Assembly: GCA_965655865.1 (NCBI GenBank)
Contig: CBFHJJ010000003.1
Coordinates: forward strand, 95,034 to 159,033
DNA from: MAG-121220-bin8 sp965655865
GTDB taxonomy: Bacteria; Bacteroidota; Bacteroidia; Flavobacteriales; Flavobacteriaceae
Reading direction: 5' to 3'
DNA length: 64,000 nucleotides
The notes under the pieces are model-generated. The model saw only the letters and a program-made list of their open reading frames with translations. It had not been told where the DNA came from and ran no database searches. Made by a program: the position numbers and the translations under genes. Shown one piece after another: positions 44,528-53,486 of this stretch (within the stretch, counting starts at the first letter, position 1; each line of letters starts with the position of its first letter).

Positions 44528-45502
44528 ATGAAAAAAAATGTTGCTGTTTTAATGGGCGGTTTTTCATCCGAAAAAGAAATATCATTAAAAAGCGGTGAAG
44601 TTATTTACCAAAATATTAATAGATTAAAATATACTCCATTCAAAATTATAGTAAATAAGGAGAACTGGGTTTATTTAAACAGTGAAAATGAAGAATCTAA
44701 TGTTAATCTTGAAGATTTTTCAATAATTTCAAATAATACCAAAATCAAATTAGAAATAGCATTTATAATAATCCATGGATCCCCTGGTGAAAATGGGTTG
44801 ATTCAATCCTTTTTTGAACTTAAAAACATTCCTTATACTGGCTGTGATCCTTACACATCTGCATTAACTTTTAACAAAAGAGACTGTTTGTCTGTTCTTG
44901 AAAAACACAATATTCCAACTGCAAATTCTTTTCATATAAATAAAAACGAAAAGTTTGAAGTTGAGGATATTATTAAAAAAGTGGGGTTACCTTGTTTTGT
45001 TAAAGCTAACAGATCAGGAAGTAGTTTTGGGGTTTATAAAATATATGAGGAAAATGAATTAACAGATGCTATTAATAAAGCCTTTGAATTTGATGATGAA
45101 ATTTTAATTGAATCTTTTCTAGATGGCATTGAAGTTTCAGTTGGTGTTATGAACTATCAAAAGAACATTAAAGTTTTTGGAATAACTGAACTTATTACAG
45201 AAAATGATTTTTTTGACTATGACGCAAAATATAATGGAAATTCAAAAGAGATTACACCTGCAAATATTTCAGAAAAACAAAAACAAATAGTTACTAACCT
45301 TTCCATCAAAATTTATAAAAAACTCGGAATGAAAGGATTTACTAGAAGTGAGTTTATTATTATTAATGATATGGCATATTTTTTAGAAATTAATTCAGTT
45401 CCAGGTATGACCAACGAAAGTATATTCCCAAAACAAGCACAAATTAGTGGAGTTTCTATGACTCAGATATGTGATGAGATAATACATCAAGCAATTATAT
45501 AA
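44528..45502 (+). CDS. ddl: D-alanine--D-alanine ligase
   Basis: The 324-residue ATP-grasp enzyme has AVLMGGFSSEKEISLKSG at the N-terminus, IHGSPGENGLIQ, the ATP-binding LPCFVKANRSGSSFGV (near 157-172), and the catalytic EINSVPGMTNESIFP (near 293-307). It makes the peptidoglycan precursor dipeptide. It is followed by coaD 18 bases later. Confidence 0.97.
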   Translation: MKKNVAVLMGGFSSEKEISLKSGEVIYQNINRLKYTPFKIIVNKENWVYLNSENEESNVNLEDFSIISNNTKIKLEIAFIIIHGSPGENGLIQSFFELKNIPYTGCDPYTSALTFNKRDCLSVLEKHNIPTANSFHINKNEKFEVEDIIKKVGLPCFVKANRSGSSFGVYKIYEENELTDAINKAFEFDDEILIESFLDGIEVSVGVMNYQKNIKVFGITELITENDFFDYDAKYNGNSKEITPANISEKQKQIVTNLSIKIYKKLGMKGFTRSEFIIINDMAYFLEINSVPGMTNESIFPKQAQISGVSMTQICDEIIHQAII

Positions 45503-45520
45503 ATTTATATATTTACTTAT

Positions 45521-45976
45521 ATGAAAAAAGCTATATTTCCTGGATCTTTTGACCCTTTCACCCTGGGGCATTTAGATATTTTAAAAAGAAGTTTATTGCT
45601 TTTTGACGAAGTTATAGTTGGTGTAGGAAAAAATATTGACAAAAAAACAATGTTTTCCGAAAAACAAAGAGTTTCATTTATCAAAGATTGTTTTAAAAAT
45701 GAAGCTAAAATTAAAGTTGAAAGCTACGATGGTTTAACAATAGATTTTTGTAAAAAAAATGATGCTAATTTTATTGTAAGAGGAATAAGAAACAATGGTG
45801 ATTTTGAATTTGAAAAGGCTATAGCTAGGACTAACAGAAAATTGTCTAAAATTGAAACAGTTTTTTTGTTAACATCTGCTAAAACATCCTTTATAAGCAG
45901 TGGTATTGTAAGAGAATTGATTATTAATAACGGAGATTATAAACTCCTAGTTCCAAAGTCAGTTAAAATTGATTAA
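45521..45976 (+). CDS. coaD: Phosphopantetheine adenylyltransferase
   Basis: The 151-residue nucleotidyltransferase has the T/HxGH motif in GSFDPFTLGHLDIL (residues 8-21), FIVRGIRNNGDFEFE and the SSGIVRELI segment. It makes dephospho-CoA. A TATATTTA box (45508-45515) ends five bases before the ATG. The stop overlaps the convergent NUDIX gene by four bases. Confidence 0.97.
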   Translation: MKKAIFPGSFDPFTLGHLDILKRSLLLFDEVIVGVGKNIDKKTMFSEKQRVSFIKDCFKNEAKIKVESYDGLTIDFCKKNDANFIVRGIRNNGDFEFEKAIARTNRKLSKIETVFLLTSAKTSFISSGIVRELIINNGDYKLLVPKSVKID

Positions 45977-46551
45977 ATATTTAAAAGCAACTTAATATTT
46001 GGAAAAGTATTTTTAATTTTTCTTATTTTATTTTCATTTTTCCAAACTACCTTAGTTATATCTTCTTTAATTTGAGGAATAAATATTCCATCAAAATTTG
46101 AAGTCATATTATACCAAGTAGTTTCTTTTAAACAATATTCACTATTTTTTTTGAAAACGTGATATGTTATTGTTCTAAAATCAATGATTTTTAGATCAAC
46201 AATGCCAGTTTCTTCTTTAACTTCTCTTAACGCTGTTTCATCAATAGTTTCACCCTTGTCTTTTTTACCTTTGGGTAAATCCCATTTATTTCTTCGAAAA
46301 ATAAAAAGAGTTTCATCAAAACTATTTTTAACTATACCTCCACCTGCAGGTATTACTTTAATTTTTTTTTTAAAACTTGAAATTAATTTTTCAGAATTTT
46401 TATGAAATAAAAATATTTTTTTATGTTTTTTTACATTAGAAATAATATCAGCTAAAGAAGTTTTTTTCAAATCATATAAATTAATTTTAGAACCAAAAGG
46501 GATTTGACTAGTCAATAATATTACGTTTTCATTAACAAAAACTTTATACAT
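45973..46551 (-). CDS. NUDIX hydrolase with N-terminal extension
   Basis: The 192 residues run from the ATG at 46549-46551 (MYKVFVNENVILL). The upstream open frame to 46686 would run into pyrE and is not conserved-looking. A Nudix box spans about 95-117 (KKDKGETIDETALREVKEETGIV). The N-terminal 60 residues form a separate small domain. It hydrolyses an unknown nucleoside diphosphate-X substrate. The start is only seven bases from the divergent pyrE start. Confidence 0.88.
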   Translation of the reverse strand: MYKVFVNENVILLTSQIPFGSKINLYDLKKTSLADIISNVKKHKKIFLFHKNSEKLISSFKKKIKVIPAGGGIVKNSFDETLFIFRRNKWDLPKGKKDKGETIDETALREVKEETGIVDLKIIDFRTITYHVFKKNSEYCLKETTWYNMTSNFDGIFIPQIKEDITKVVWKNENKIRKIKNTFPNIKLLLNI

Positions 46552-46554
46552 TTG
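46547..46554 (+). promoter_or_regulatory. Putative -7 element of pyrE
   Basis: TACATTTG, the same box as in the tRNA promoter, ends four bases before the pyrE ATG and overlaps the divergent NUDIX start codon. The -33 region is weak (TTTC at 46527-46530, 16-base spacer). Confidence 0.5.
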
Positions 46555-46558
46555 TTTT

Positions 46559-47215
46559 ATGGTTTTAAATAAATATACAGCAAAAAAAACAGCTGAGTTA
46601 CTTCTACAAATTAACGCAATAAAATTAAATTCAAAAAATCCGTTTACATGGGCAAGTGGATGGAAATCACCCATATATTGTGACAACAGAATAATTCTAT
46701 CACATCCACAAATAAGAATTTTCGTTAGAGAACAAATAGTGAAACAAATTGAAGAACTTTATGGTAAACCTGATGTAATAGCTGGCGTAGCAACTGGTGC
46801 TATAGGAATTGGAATGTTAGTAGCCGATGTGATGAATCTTCCATTTATTTATGTAAGACCAAATTCAAAAAAACATGGAAGAAAAAATCAAGTTGAAGGA
46901 CAATACTCAAAATCTCAAAAAGTTGTTGTGATTGAAGATTTGATAAGTACTGGCAACAGTAGCTTGATTGCTGTCGACGCATTAAGAAATGAGGAGCTAA
47001 TTGTTAAGGGAATGATTAGTATTTTTACTTATGGATTTAATGTTTCATATGAGAATTTTAAAAATAAAAATGTTGAACTCCATACTTTAAGTTCATATGA
47101 TTTTCTTTTGGAGCAAGCTCTAGAGATTAAATACATTACTGAAAATGAATTTAAAACCTTAAAAGAATGGAAAAAAAATCCAAGTGATTGGAATCCAAAT
47201 AATAATCAACTATGA
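46559..47215 (+). CDS. pyrE: Orotate phosphoribosyltransferase
   Basis: The 218-residue type I PRTase has NPFTWASGWKSPIYCDNR near the N-terminus, PDVIAGVATGAIGIG, the loop YVRPNSKKHGRKNQVEG, and the PRPP motif VVVIEDLISTGNSS (near 122-135). It converts orotate to OMP in pyrimidine synthesis. The stop overlaps the SRPBCC start by four bases. Confidence 0.97.
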   Translation: MVLNKYTAKKTAELLLQINAIKLNSKNPFTWASGWKSPIYCDNRIILSHPQIRIFVREQIVKQIEELYGKPDVIAGVATGAIGIGMLVADVMNLPFIYVRPNSKKHGRKNQVEGQYSKSQKVVVIEDLISTGNSSLIAVDALRNEELIVKGMISIFTYGFNVSYENFKNKNVELHTLSSYDFLLEQALEIKYITENEFKTLKEWKKNPSDWNPNNNQL

Positions 47216-47607
47216 AACTAAATAGTAAAGTAAATGACATTAATATTTCAAATAATAAATTATTTGAAATATTAACTGTAATTGAAAATTTTAAAAAAAT
47301 TATGCCAGAAAATATTTCAAAATTTGAGATTATTGATGCTGAAACTTTTATTTTTTCTTTGAAAGGAATGCCTGTAATTAAATTAGTAATTGGTGAAAAA
47401 ACAACTCCAACTTCAATTGTTTTAAATTCAATCGAATCTAAAATAAGTTTTTCATTAACTGCTTACATAAAAAAAATAGATGATAACAATTGTAGTTTTG
47501 AGCTTGAGTTCAATGGAGATTTAAATCCAATGATTCAGATGATGGTTAAAAATCCTCTACAATCCTTTATAGATGATTTATCTAACAATACTTCTAAGTT
47601 AATTTGA
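47212..47607 (+). CDS. SRPBCC-fold (START-like) protein
   Basis: The 131-residue protein has the length and pattern of a helix-grip fold: an N-terminal strand, helix NKLFEILTVIENFKKIMP, a long antiparallel sheet and a C-terminal helix (PLQSFIDDLSNNTSKLI). Such folds bind hydrophobic ligands; no ligand can be named. Its ATG overlaps the pyrE stop (ATGA), and its stop overlaps the SDR start, so all three genes are translated together. Confidence 0.75.
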   Translation: MKLNSKVNDINISNNKLFEILTVIENFKKIMPENISKFEIIDAETFIFSLKGMPVIKLVIGEKTTPTSIVLNSIESKISFSLTAYIKKIDDNNCSFELEFNGDLNPMIQMMVKNPLQSFIDDLSNNTSKLI

Positions 47608-48410
47608 TGAAAAAATTTGCATTAGTTACAGGAGCTAGTTCAGGAATTGGTTTGCAAATATGTCACTCTTTAGCCAGAAGAGGTTATAACATAATTTTAA
47701 CCTCTAGATCTGAAAATAAATTAAAAACGATTTCTGAAGAAATTAATTCTAAACACGGAGTTGAAACTACTTATTTTTCTTGTGATTTAGCTAAAAAAGA
47801 AGGTCCACAAAATATTTATAATTTTTGTGAATCTAAAAATCTTAAAATTGATGTTTTAGTTAACAATGCTGGATACGCACTTCCAGACGCTTTTGAAAAA
47901 AATTCCGTTGAAGACGAAGAAAATTGTATAAGAGTTTTAGGCACTTCTGTTATTTCTTTGACAAAACTTTTTGTTCGTAATATGATCAAAAATAATCATG
48001 GAAAAATAATGATTGTTTCATCAGTTGCTGCATTTGCTCCCCCAGCAGCAATTCAAGTTATGTATGGTCCACTTAAAACTTTTATGAATCGATTTAGTGA
48101 GGCCTTGAATATAAATTACAACTCAAAAGGAATAACATCCACAGCACTGTGTCCAGGATATACAGTTACTAACTTTCATACTGCAAGTGGTGTTCAAAAT
48201 GAGATGGACAGTGTTCCGAAATTTTTAAAAAAATCTGCATCTAGAATTGCAGAGGAAGGTGTAATTGGTATGTTGAAAGGAAAAAAAATTGTTGTACCTA
48301 CAAAAACTTGGAAAGTAATAGTATTTTTAATTAAGGTTGTTCCACAGTTTATTTTTGATTTATTATCAAATATTTTGGCTCCTGGAAGGTATGAAGAGCT
48401 AAAAAATTGA
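47607..48410 (+). CDS. Short-chain dehydrogenase/reductase
   Basis: The 267 residues run from the ATG at 47607, which overlaps the preceding TGA. The Rossmann motif is TGASSGIG (near 8-15), with NNAG (near 87), the catalytic Ser in IVSSVAAFAP and the YxxxK motif as YGPLK (near 152-156). The basic residues after the second strand (SRSENKL) suggest NADP. The substrate is unknown. Its 3' end overlaps the convergent YqaA-like gene by 12 bases. Confidence 0.92.
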   Translation: MKKFALVTGASSGIGLQICHSLARRGYNIILTSRSENKLKTISEEINSKHGVETTYFSCDLAKKEGPQNIYNFCESKNLKIDVLVNNAGYALPDAFEKNSVEDEENCIRVLGTSVISLTKLFVRNMIKNNHGKIMIVSSVAAFAPPAAIQVMYGPLKTFMNRFSEALNINYNSKGITSTALCPGYTVTNFHTASGVQNEMDSVPKFLKKSASRIAEEGVIGMLKGKKIVVPTKTWKVIVFLIKVVPQFIFDLLSNILAPGRYEELKN

Positions 48411-48848
48411 AATTCCCAGCACTGTAATTATAGTCCAAAGAATATACTTTAAAAGTTTGCCAATAAACATCCAAAAAGAAACTTTCAAAAAATTTATTTT
48501 AAAAAAACCTAAACTAACTGCTATTGGATCGCCAATAAAAGGTAAGCAACATAAAAATGCATAGGTACTCCCCCATTTATCAATCTTTAATTTAAAGCCA
48601 GTAATTTTATCTTTTTTAATTCGAAAATATTTTTCAACAAAACCCCACTTTCCTAAACTTCCTAAGTAATAACTACTTAAGCCACCAAGCCAATTTCCAA
48701 TAGTTGCAATAATTATACTTAATTTTATATCAAAACCTTGGGCCAATAATAGACTCAAAACTATTTCAGAACTTAATGGAATAATGGTAGCTCCTAAAAA
48801 ACTAGATAAAAATAATCCCAAGAAACCCCACTCTACAAATGACTCCAT
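48399..48848 (-). CDS. YqaA/DedA-like (VTT domain) membrane protein
   Basis: The 149-residue protein has four to five hydrophobic segments. The segment ATIIPLSSEIVLSLLL (near 20-35) and the GNWLGGLSSYYLGSLGKWG motif (near 52-70) are typical of the short YqaA branch of the VTT superfamily. DedA proteins help recycle lipid carriers or maintain membrane potential in other bacteria. It follows birA by three bases. Confidence 0.85.
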   Translation of the reverse strand: MESFVEWGFLGLFLSSFLGATIIPLSSEIVLSLLLAQGFDIKLSIIIATIGNWLGGLSSYYLGSLGKWGFVEKYFRIKKDKITGFKLKIDKWGSTYAFLCCLPFIGDPIAVSLGFFKINFLKVSFWMFIGKLLKYILWTIITVLGISIF

Positions 48849-48851
48849 TAA

Positions 48852-49598
48852 TTAATAAATCATTTTAATTTCATCAAAATCATAGTGCCCAAAACTATCA
48901 TCATCTTTTTTAATTTTAACAAGACCCCTTTTATCAACAGACACTATTTTTCCATAAAAATGAGTGTTTTGTTTTGTATTAAATTTATATAATTTATCAA
49001 CACCAAAAAGATTTTTTTGATACATTAAAAAAAAAGTTTCAATATTGTGAGAATTTGGATTGATTAGTACATCTAGATAATTATATTTTTTTAAATTTTC
49101 AATAAATAACATCGTTAAACTATTTAAATCATAATTTATTCCTTTTAATATTTTTAGTGAAGTTGCATTAGGTAAATTTTTAAAATCTTCCTGATTAATG
49201 TTTAATCCAAAACCTATTATTATCATCTTTACGTTTTTACCTTTAATTTTTAATTCATTTAAAATTCCACATATTTTTTTATTTCCTGACATAATGTCGT
49301 TTGGCCATTTAATTTTTATGTCAGGGATTTGTAACGATTTTAGTGTATTAAAAATGAACAGTGAAAAAATAACATTGACTATAAATTGATTTCTAATAAT
49401 AAAATTATTTGGAGAAAATGTTACAGAAAAGGCTAAATTCTTTTCTGGTTCACTAGCCCATGAATTTCCTCTTTGCCCTCTACCATTAGTTTGATTAAAA
49501 GTATATGCAATATGAATATCCTTTTTGAGTAACTCAGAAAAATTTAATTTTAAATAATCATTTGTAGAGTCAATGGCACTAAGTTTGATTATATTCAT
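48852..49598 (-). CDS. birA: Biotin--[acetyl-CoA-carboxylase] ligase
   Basis: The 248-residue ligase has the biotin/ATP loop GRGQRGNSWASEPEKNLAFS (near 40-59), IKWPNDIMSGNKKICGIL (near 97-114) and a small C-terminal domain. There is no N-terminal helix-turn-helix, so it is the monofunctional form without repressor activity. Divergent from rsfS. Confidence 0.95.
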   Translation of the reverse strand: MNIIKLSAIDSTNDYLKLNFSELLKKDIHIAYTFNQTNGRGQRGNSWASEPEKNLAFSVTFSPNNFIIRNQFIVNVIFSLFIFNTLKSLQIPDIKIKWPNDIMSGNKKICGILNELKIKGKNVKMIIIGFGLNINQEDFKNLPNATSLKILKGINYDLNSLTMLFIENLKKYNYLDVLINPNSHNIETFFLMYQKNLFGVDKLYKFNTKQNTHFYGKIVSVDKRGLVKIKKDDDSFGHYDFDEIKMIY

Positions 49599-49673
49599 TT
49601 ATAAGTTAATATATTTAATAAAACTAAATTAGTAGAACTAAATATCCTAAATTTATATCTAATAAATACAAAT

Positions 49674-50030
49674 TTGAATACAGATAATTTAATATCAAAT
49701 GTAATTGAAGGAATTGAAAATGTTAAAGGTGAAGAAATTAACATACTTGATTTAAGATCAATTGAAAATGTTGCTTGCAAATATTTTATTATTTGCACTG
49801 GAAATTCGTCAACTCAAGTTAATGCAATTACGAGCGCTATAAAAAAATGTGTCAGTAAAGAACTTTCTGAAAAACCATGGCACATTGAGGGTTTAGAAAA
49901 TTGTAAATGGGTATTGATTGATTACGTTGATGTTGTTGTTCATGTATTTAACAAAGAAACTAGAGAATATTACAATATTGAAGAATTATGGGAAGATGCA
50001 AAGTCAACCTTAGTTGAAACTAATTATTAA
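49674..50030 (+). CDS. rsfS: Ribosome silencing factor
   Basis: The 118-residue protein has ILDLRSIENVACKYFIICTGNSSTQVNAI, KPWHIEGLENCKWVLIDYVDVVVHVF and REYYNIEELWEDA, the RsfS signature. It binds L14 and blocks subunit joining in starvation. The start is TTG at 49674, since no ATG precedes the conserved part. One base separates its stop from the ftsH ATG. Confidence 0.93.
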   Translation: MNTDNLISNVIEGIENVKGEEINILDLRSIENVACKYFIICTGNSSTQVNAITSAIKKCVSKELSEKPWHIEGLENCKWVLIDYVDVVVHVFNKETREYYNIEELWEDAKSTLVETNY

Positions 50031-50031
50031 A

Positions 50032-51960
50032 ATGAAAAACACAAAACAACCCAATAAAAAACCTAAATTAAGTTCATACTGGATTTATGGCTTAATAATT
50101 TTATTTTTTGCAAGCACCTATTTTGTTGGTGGAGATAGTACAACAACTGCTTCGAAAAATATTAATATTTCAAGTTTTGAAAGATATTTAAATAAAGGGG
50201 AAATTAAAGAAGTTACTGTAGTTAATAAAAATTTAGCGCAAGTTACTTTACAAAGAGATGCATTAAATAGTCCAGATCATAAAAATGCTAACTCAGTAAA
50301 TTTTTTAGGACAAAAAAATATCAACGGTCCTCACTACATTTTTGAAATCGGAAATTTAGAGCTTTTTCAAAATAAACTTGAACTAGCCGAACAAAAAGGC
50401 ATTCAGTTTAGTTATAATTTTAAAACCATAGAAAATAGATGGTTTGATGTTCTCATTGGATTTTTGCCATTAATAATTTTAATTGGGCTTTGGATATTTT
50501 TTATGAAAAGAATGTCTGGAGGCGGTGGCGGAGCGGGATCACAAATCTTTAGCATTGGTAAATCAAAAGCCAAATTATTTGATCAAAAAAGTGATATAAA
50601 AATTACTTTTAAAGACGTAGCAGGTTTAGAGGGTGCCAAAGAAGAAGTTCAAGAAATTGTTGATTTTTTAAAGAATCCAACTAAATATACAAAGCTTGGT
50701 GGTAAAATCCCCAAAGGAGCTTTACTAGTAGGGCTCCCTGGAACTGGAAAAACTCTCCTTGCAAAAGCTGTAGCGGGAGAAGCAAAAGTTCCATTTTTCT
50801 CACTATCAGGTTCAGATTTTGTTGAAATGTTTGTTGGTGTTGGAGCTTCAAGAGTAAGAGACTTATTTAAACAAGCTAAAGAAAAGTCACCTGCGATTAT
50901 TTTTATTGATGAAATTGATGCTATTGGAAGAGCAAGAGGAAAAAGTAATATGAATGGTGGTAATGATGAGAGAGAGAATACATTAAATCAGCTGTTAACT
51001 GAAATGGATGGTTTTGGAACTAATACTAATGTAATAGTGATTGCTGCTACAAATCGAGCTGATGTGTTGGACAAAGCATTGATGAGAGCTGGTAGATTTG
51101 ACAGACAAATTTATGTAGACCTTCCTGATGTTAGAGAAAGAAAGGAAATTTTTGCTGTTCATCTTAAACCAATTAAAACTATTAAATCATTAGACACTGA
51201 TTTCTTAGCTAAACAGACACCTGGATTTTCAGGAGCTGATATAGCTAACGTTTGTAATGAAGCTGCATTAATTGCAGCAAGAAAATCTAAAAAATCAGTT
51301 AACAAACAAGATTTTTTGGATGCGGTAGATAGAATTGTTGGAGGACTTGAAAAGAAAAATAAAATAATCACAGAAGCTGAAAAGAAAACTATAGCCTTTC
51401 ACGAAGCAGGTCATGCCACTGTTAGTTGGTTTTTAGAACACGCTGCCCCTTTAGTTAAAGTAACAATTGTTCCCAGAGGTCAATCACTTGGAGCCGCTTG
51501 GTATTTACCTGAAGAAAGGCAAATTGTTAAACCTGAACAGATTTTAGACGAAATGTGTGCTGCACTTGGTGGTAGAGCTGCTGAAAAGGTAATGTTTAAC
51601 AATATATCTACTGGAGCATTAAGTGACTTAGAAAAAGTGACTAAACAAGCTAGATCAATGGTTACGGTATATGGATTAAATGATAAAATTGGTAATTTAA
51701 CATATTATGATTCAAGCGGTCAAAACGATTATGGTTTTACAAAACCATACAGCGATGTAACTGCTCAAATTATTGATAAAGAAATTTCTAATATTATTGA
51801 AACTCAATATGAAAGAGCTATTAAATTACTTAAAAAACACAAGAAAAAATTAATTGAACTAGCAGATTTTTTATTAGATAAAGAAGTGATTTTTAAAGAA
51901 GATTTAGTAAGAATTTATGGTGAAAGACCATTTGATTTAAAGAAATTTCCAAAAAAATAA
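50032..51960 (+). CDS. ftsH: ATP-dependent zinc metalloprotease FtsH
   Basis: The 642 residues run from the ATG at 50032; a TTG 18 bases upstream would overlap rsfS. Membrane helices lie at about 17-33 and 140-158 around a periplasmic domain. The AAA module has Walker A GLPGTGKT (234-241, Leu in place of the usual Pro), Walker B IIFIDEIDAIG and the SRH NRADVLDKALMRAGRFDR. The zinc motif is HEAGH (457-461). It degrades misfolded membrane proteins. It heads the gene string ftsH-LUD-cdsA-psd. Confidence 0.98.
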   Translation: MKNTKQPNKKPKLSSYWIYGLIILFFASTYFVGGDSTTTASKNINISSFERYLNKGEIKEVTVVNKNLAQVTLQRDALNSPDHKNANSVNFLGQKNINGPHYIFEIGNLELFQNKLELAEQKGIQFSYNFKTIENRWFDVLIGFLPLIILIGLWIFFMKRMSGGGGGAGSQIFSIGKSKAKLFDQKSDIKITFKDVAGLEGAKEEVQEIVDFLKNPTKYTKLGGKIPKGALLVGLPGTGKTLLAKAVAGEAKVPFFSLSGSDFVEMFVGVGASRVRDLFKQAKEKSPAIIFIDEIDAIGRARGKSNMNGGNDERENTLNQLLTEMDGFGTNTNVIVIAATNRADVLDKALMRAGRFDRQIYVDLPDVRERKEIFAVHLKPIKTIKSLDTDFLAKQTPGFSGADIANVCNEAALIAARKSKKSVNKQDFLDAVDRIVGGLEKKNKIITEAEKKTIAFHEAGHATVSWFLEHAAPLVKVTIVPRGQSLGAAWYLPEERQIVKPEQILDEMCAALGGRAAEKVMFNNISTGALSDLEKVTKQARSMVTVYGLNDKIGNLTYYDSSGQNDYGFTKPYSDVTAQIIDKEISNIIETQYERAIKLLKKHKKKLIELADFLLDKEVIFKEDLVRIYGERPFDLKKFPKK

Positions 51961-52033
51961 TTATTTATAATTATTAACATTTAGTGTAGTAGTAACAAGT
52001 TTTTTTATCTTTACAGTTGCTTAAAAAAACTTT

Positions 52034-52645
52034 TTGAAAAAATTTATTAAATCATTTTTCAATAAACCATCTGAGTCTAACCCAACAGAGTCTGAAAGTG
52101 GCAAATATATGCCAAAAATACAAGATCCGATTGAAGAGCGTTTTACTTATAAGTTCACAAAAAATGGTGGAAAATTTTTATACTGCGAAGATAAAAACGA
52201 ATGTGATGATTTTTTTGATAAAATTTTAGAAGAAAATAATTGGAAAGATGTAGAGATATTATGTTATGATGATTCTCTTCAAAATTTATTTTCAAACAAA
52301 TCCGAGTTAATAATATCCAAGACTAATTTAAATTCAAAGTTTTTTTTAACTACTTGTGAATTTTTAGTTGCTAAAGATGGAAGCTTACTTATTTGTGCCG
52401 AACAAATCAAGTCTCATAAAGTTAATGATTTACCGAAAAATTTTATTGTATTTGCAAAAATTAGTCAATTTACTGAAACATTAAGCTTGGGACTAAATGG
52501 TATTAAAAGTAAATATCCAAAAAACCTGCCTACCAATATAACCACCATAAAAAACTTTAATAGTGAAGAAAAAGAAAATACTAATTTTCTGACATATGGA
52601 AGTTCAGCAAAAAACTTGTATTTGCTTCTTTTAGAAGATTTATAG
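52034..52645 (+). CDS. LUD-domain (LutC-like, DUF162) protein
   Basis: The 203-residue protein fits the LUD domain: ILEENNWKDVEILCYDDSLQ, then FFLTTCEFLVAKDGSLLICAEQ and a C-terminal part of alternating strands. LutC belongs to lactate utilisation operons, but no LutA/LutB is nearby. In flavobacteria this copy lies between ftsH and cdsA, so its role may differ. The start codon is TTG (52034-52036). The gap to cdsA is one base. Confidence 0.82.
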   Translation: MKKFIKSFFNKPSESNPTESESGKYMPKIQDPIEERFTYKFTKNGGKFLYCEDKNECDDFFDKILEENNWKDVEILCYDDSLQNLFSNKSELIISKTNLNSKFFLTTCEFLVAKDGSLLICAEQIKSHKVNDLPKNFIVFAKISQFTETLSLGLNGIKSKYPKNLPTNITTIKNFNSEEKENTNFLTYGSSAKNLYLLLLEDL

Positions 52646-52646
52646 A

Positions 52647-53486
52647 ATGAAAGAATTTTATACTAGATCGATTACAGCCACTGCTTATGCAATTGTCATG
52701 TTACTCCCATTATTTTATAATGAATACATGTTTTACTTAGTTGGATTTATTTGTAGTTTAATTCTGGTCTTCGAGTTTATTAAATTAATTTCAAATTATA
52801 ATCATAAATTTTTATCCAGAGATTCAGGAAAATCAAATTTCATATTATACATGACATTTCCATTGTATATTTCATTATTTATTCTGTCAAAAAATCAAAT
52901 ATTTGAGATGATATTTTTAATTACAATTGTATTAACTAATATTATTTTAGGATTTTCTCTTTTAAAAAATAAATTTTTTTCATTTTCAATTTTAAAAAAT
53001 AGATTTATTGGGCATGTTTATTTAGTTGGTTCACTAGTTCTCTTTTGTTCTATTCCAAATATTGATAATTTTTACAATCCCTATCTAGTGTTTATTTTCT
53101 TAGCATTGATTTGGGTTTCAGATTCAGCGGCGTATGTCTTTGGAGTTACCTTTGGAAAAAGACCGCTTTTCAAATCAGTTTCGCCAAAAAAAAGTATTGA
53201 AGGATTTTTGGGTGGGTTGATATTTTCCATTATACTTTCATTAATATTTTTTAAATTTATAAATCTAGATCTCAGTCTATCAGCATGGATAACTTTAGGC
53301 ATATTAACCAGTTGTCTTGGAACTCTTGGAGATCTTGTGCAATCACAATTCAAAAGAGAGGCAGGCGTAAAAGATAGCGGAAAATGGTTGCCTGGACACG
53401 GAGGTCTTTACGATAGAATGGATAGTATTATATTTGCTGCACCGTTCATTTATTTATCACTAATTATATTTAAAAATGTTTCATAA
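52647..53486 (+). CDS. cdsA: Phosphatidate cytidylyltransferase
   Basis: The 279-residue integral membrane enzyme has about eight helices and the signature SPKKSIEGFLGG, then GDLVQSQFKREAGVKDSGKWLPGHGGLYDRMDS near the C-terminus. The acidic and GHGG residues are catalytic. It makes CDP-diacylglycerol. It overlaps psd by 11 bases. Confidence 0.97.
   Translation: MKEFYTRSITATAYAIVMLLPLFYNEYMFYLVGFICSLILVFEFIKLISNYNHKFLSRDSGKSNFILYMTFPLYISLFILSKNQIFEMIFLITIVLTNIILGFSLLKNKFFSFSILKNRFIGHVYLVGSLVLFCSIPNIDNFYNPYLVFIFLALIWVSDSAAYVFGVTFGKRPLFKSVSPKKSIEGFLGGLIFSIILSLIFFKFINLDLSLSAWITLGILTSCLGTLGDLVQSQFKREAGVKDSGKWLPGHGGLYDRMDSIIFAAPFIYLSLIIFKNVS

Noticed and set aside
46552..46686. Extended start of the NUDIX gene (45 extra codons)
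   Set aside because: It would overlap pyrE on the other strand, lacks family similarity, and an ATG at 46549-46551 gives a normal protein start.
51950..51990. AT-rich inverted repeat after ftsH
   Set aside because: It is made only of A and T, with self-complementary halves, and is not distinguishable from background.
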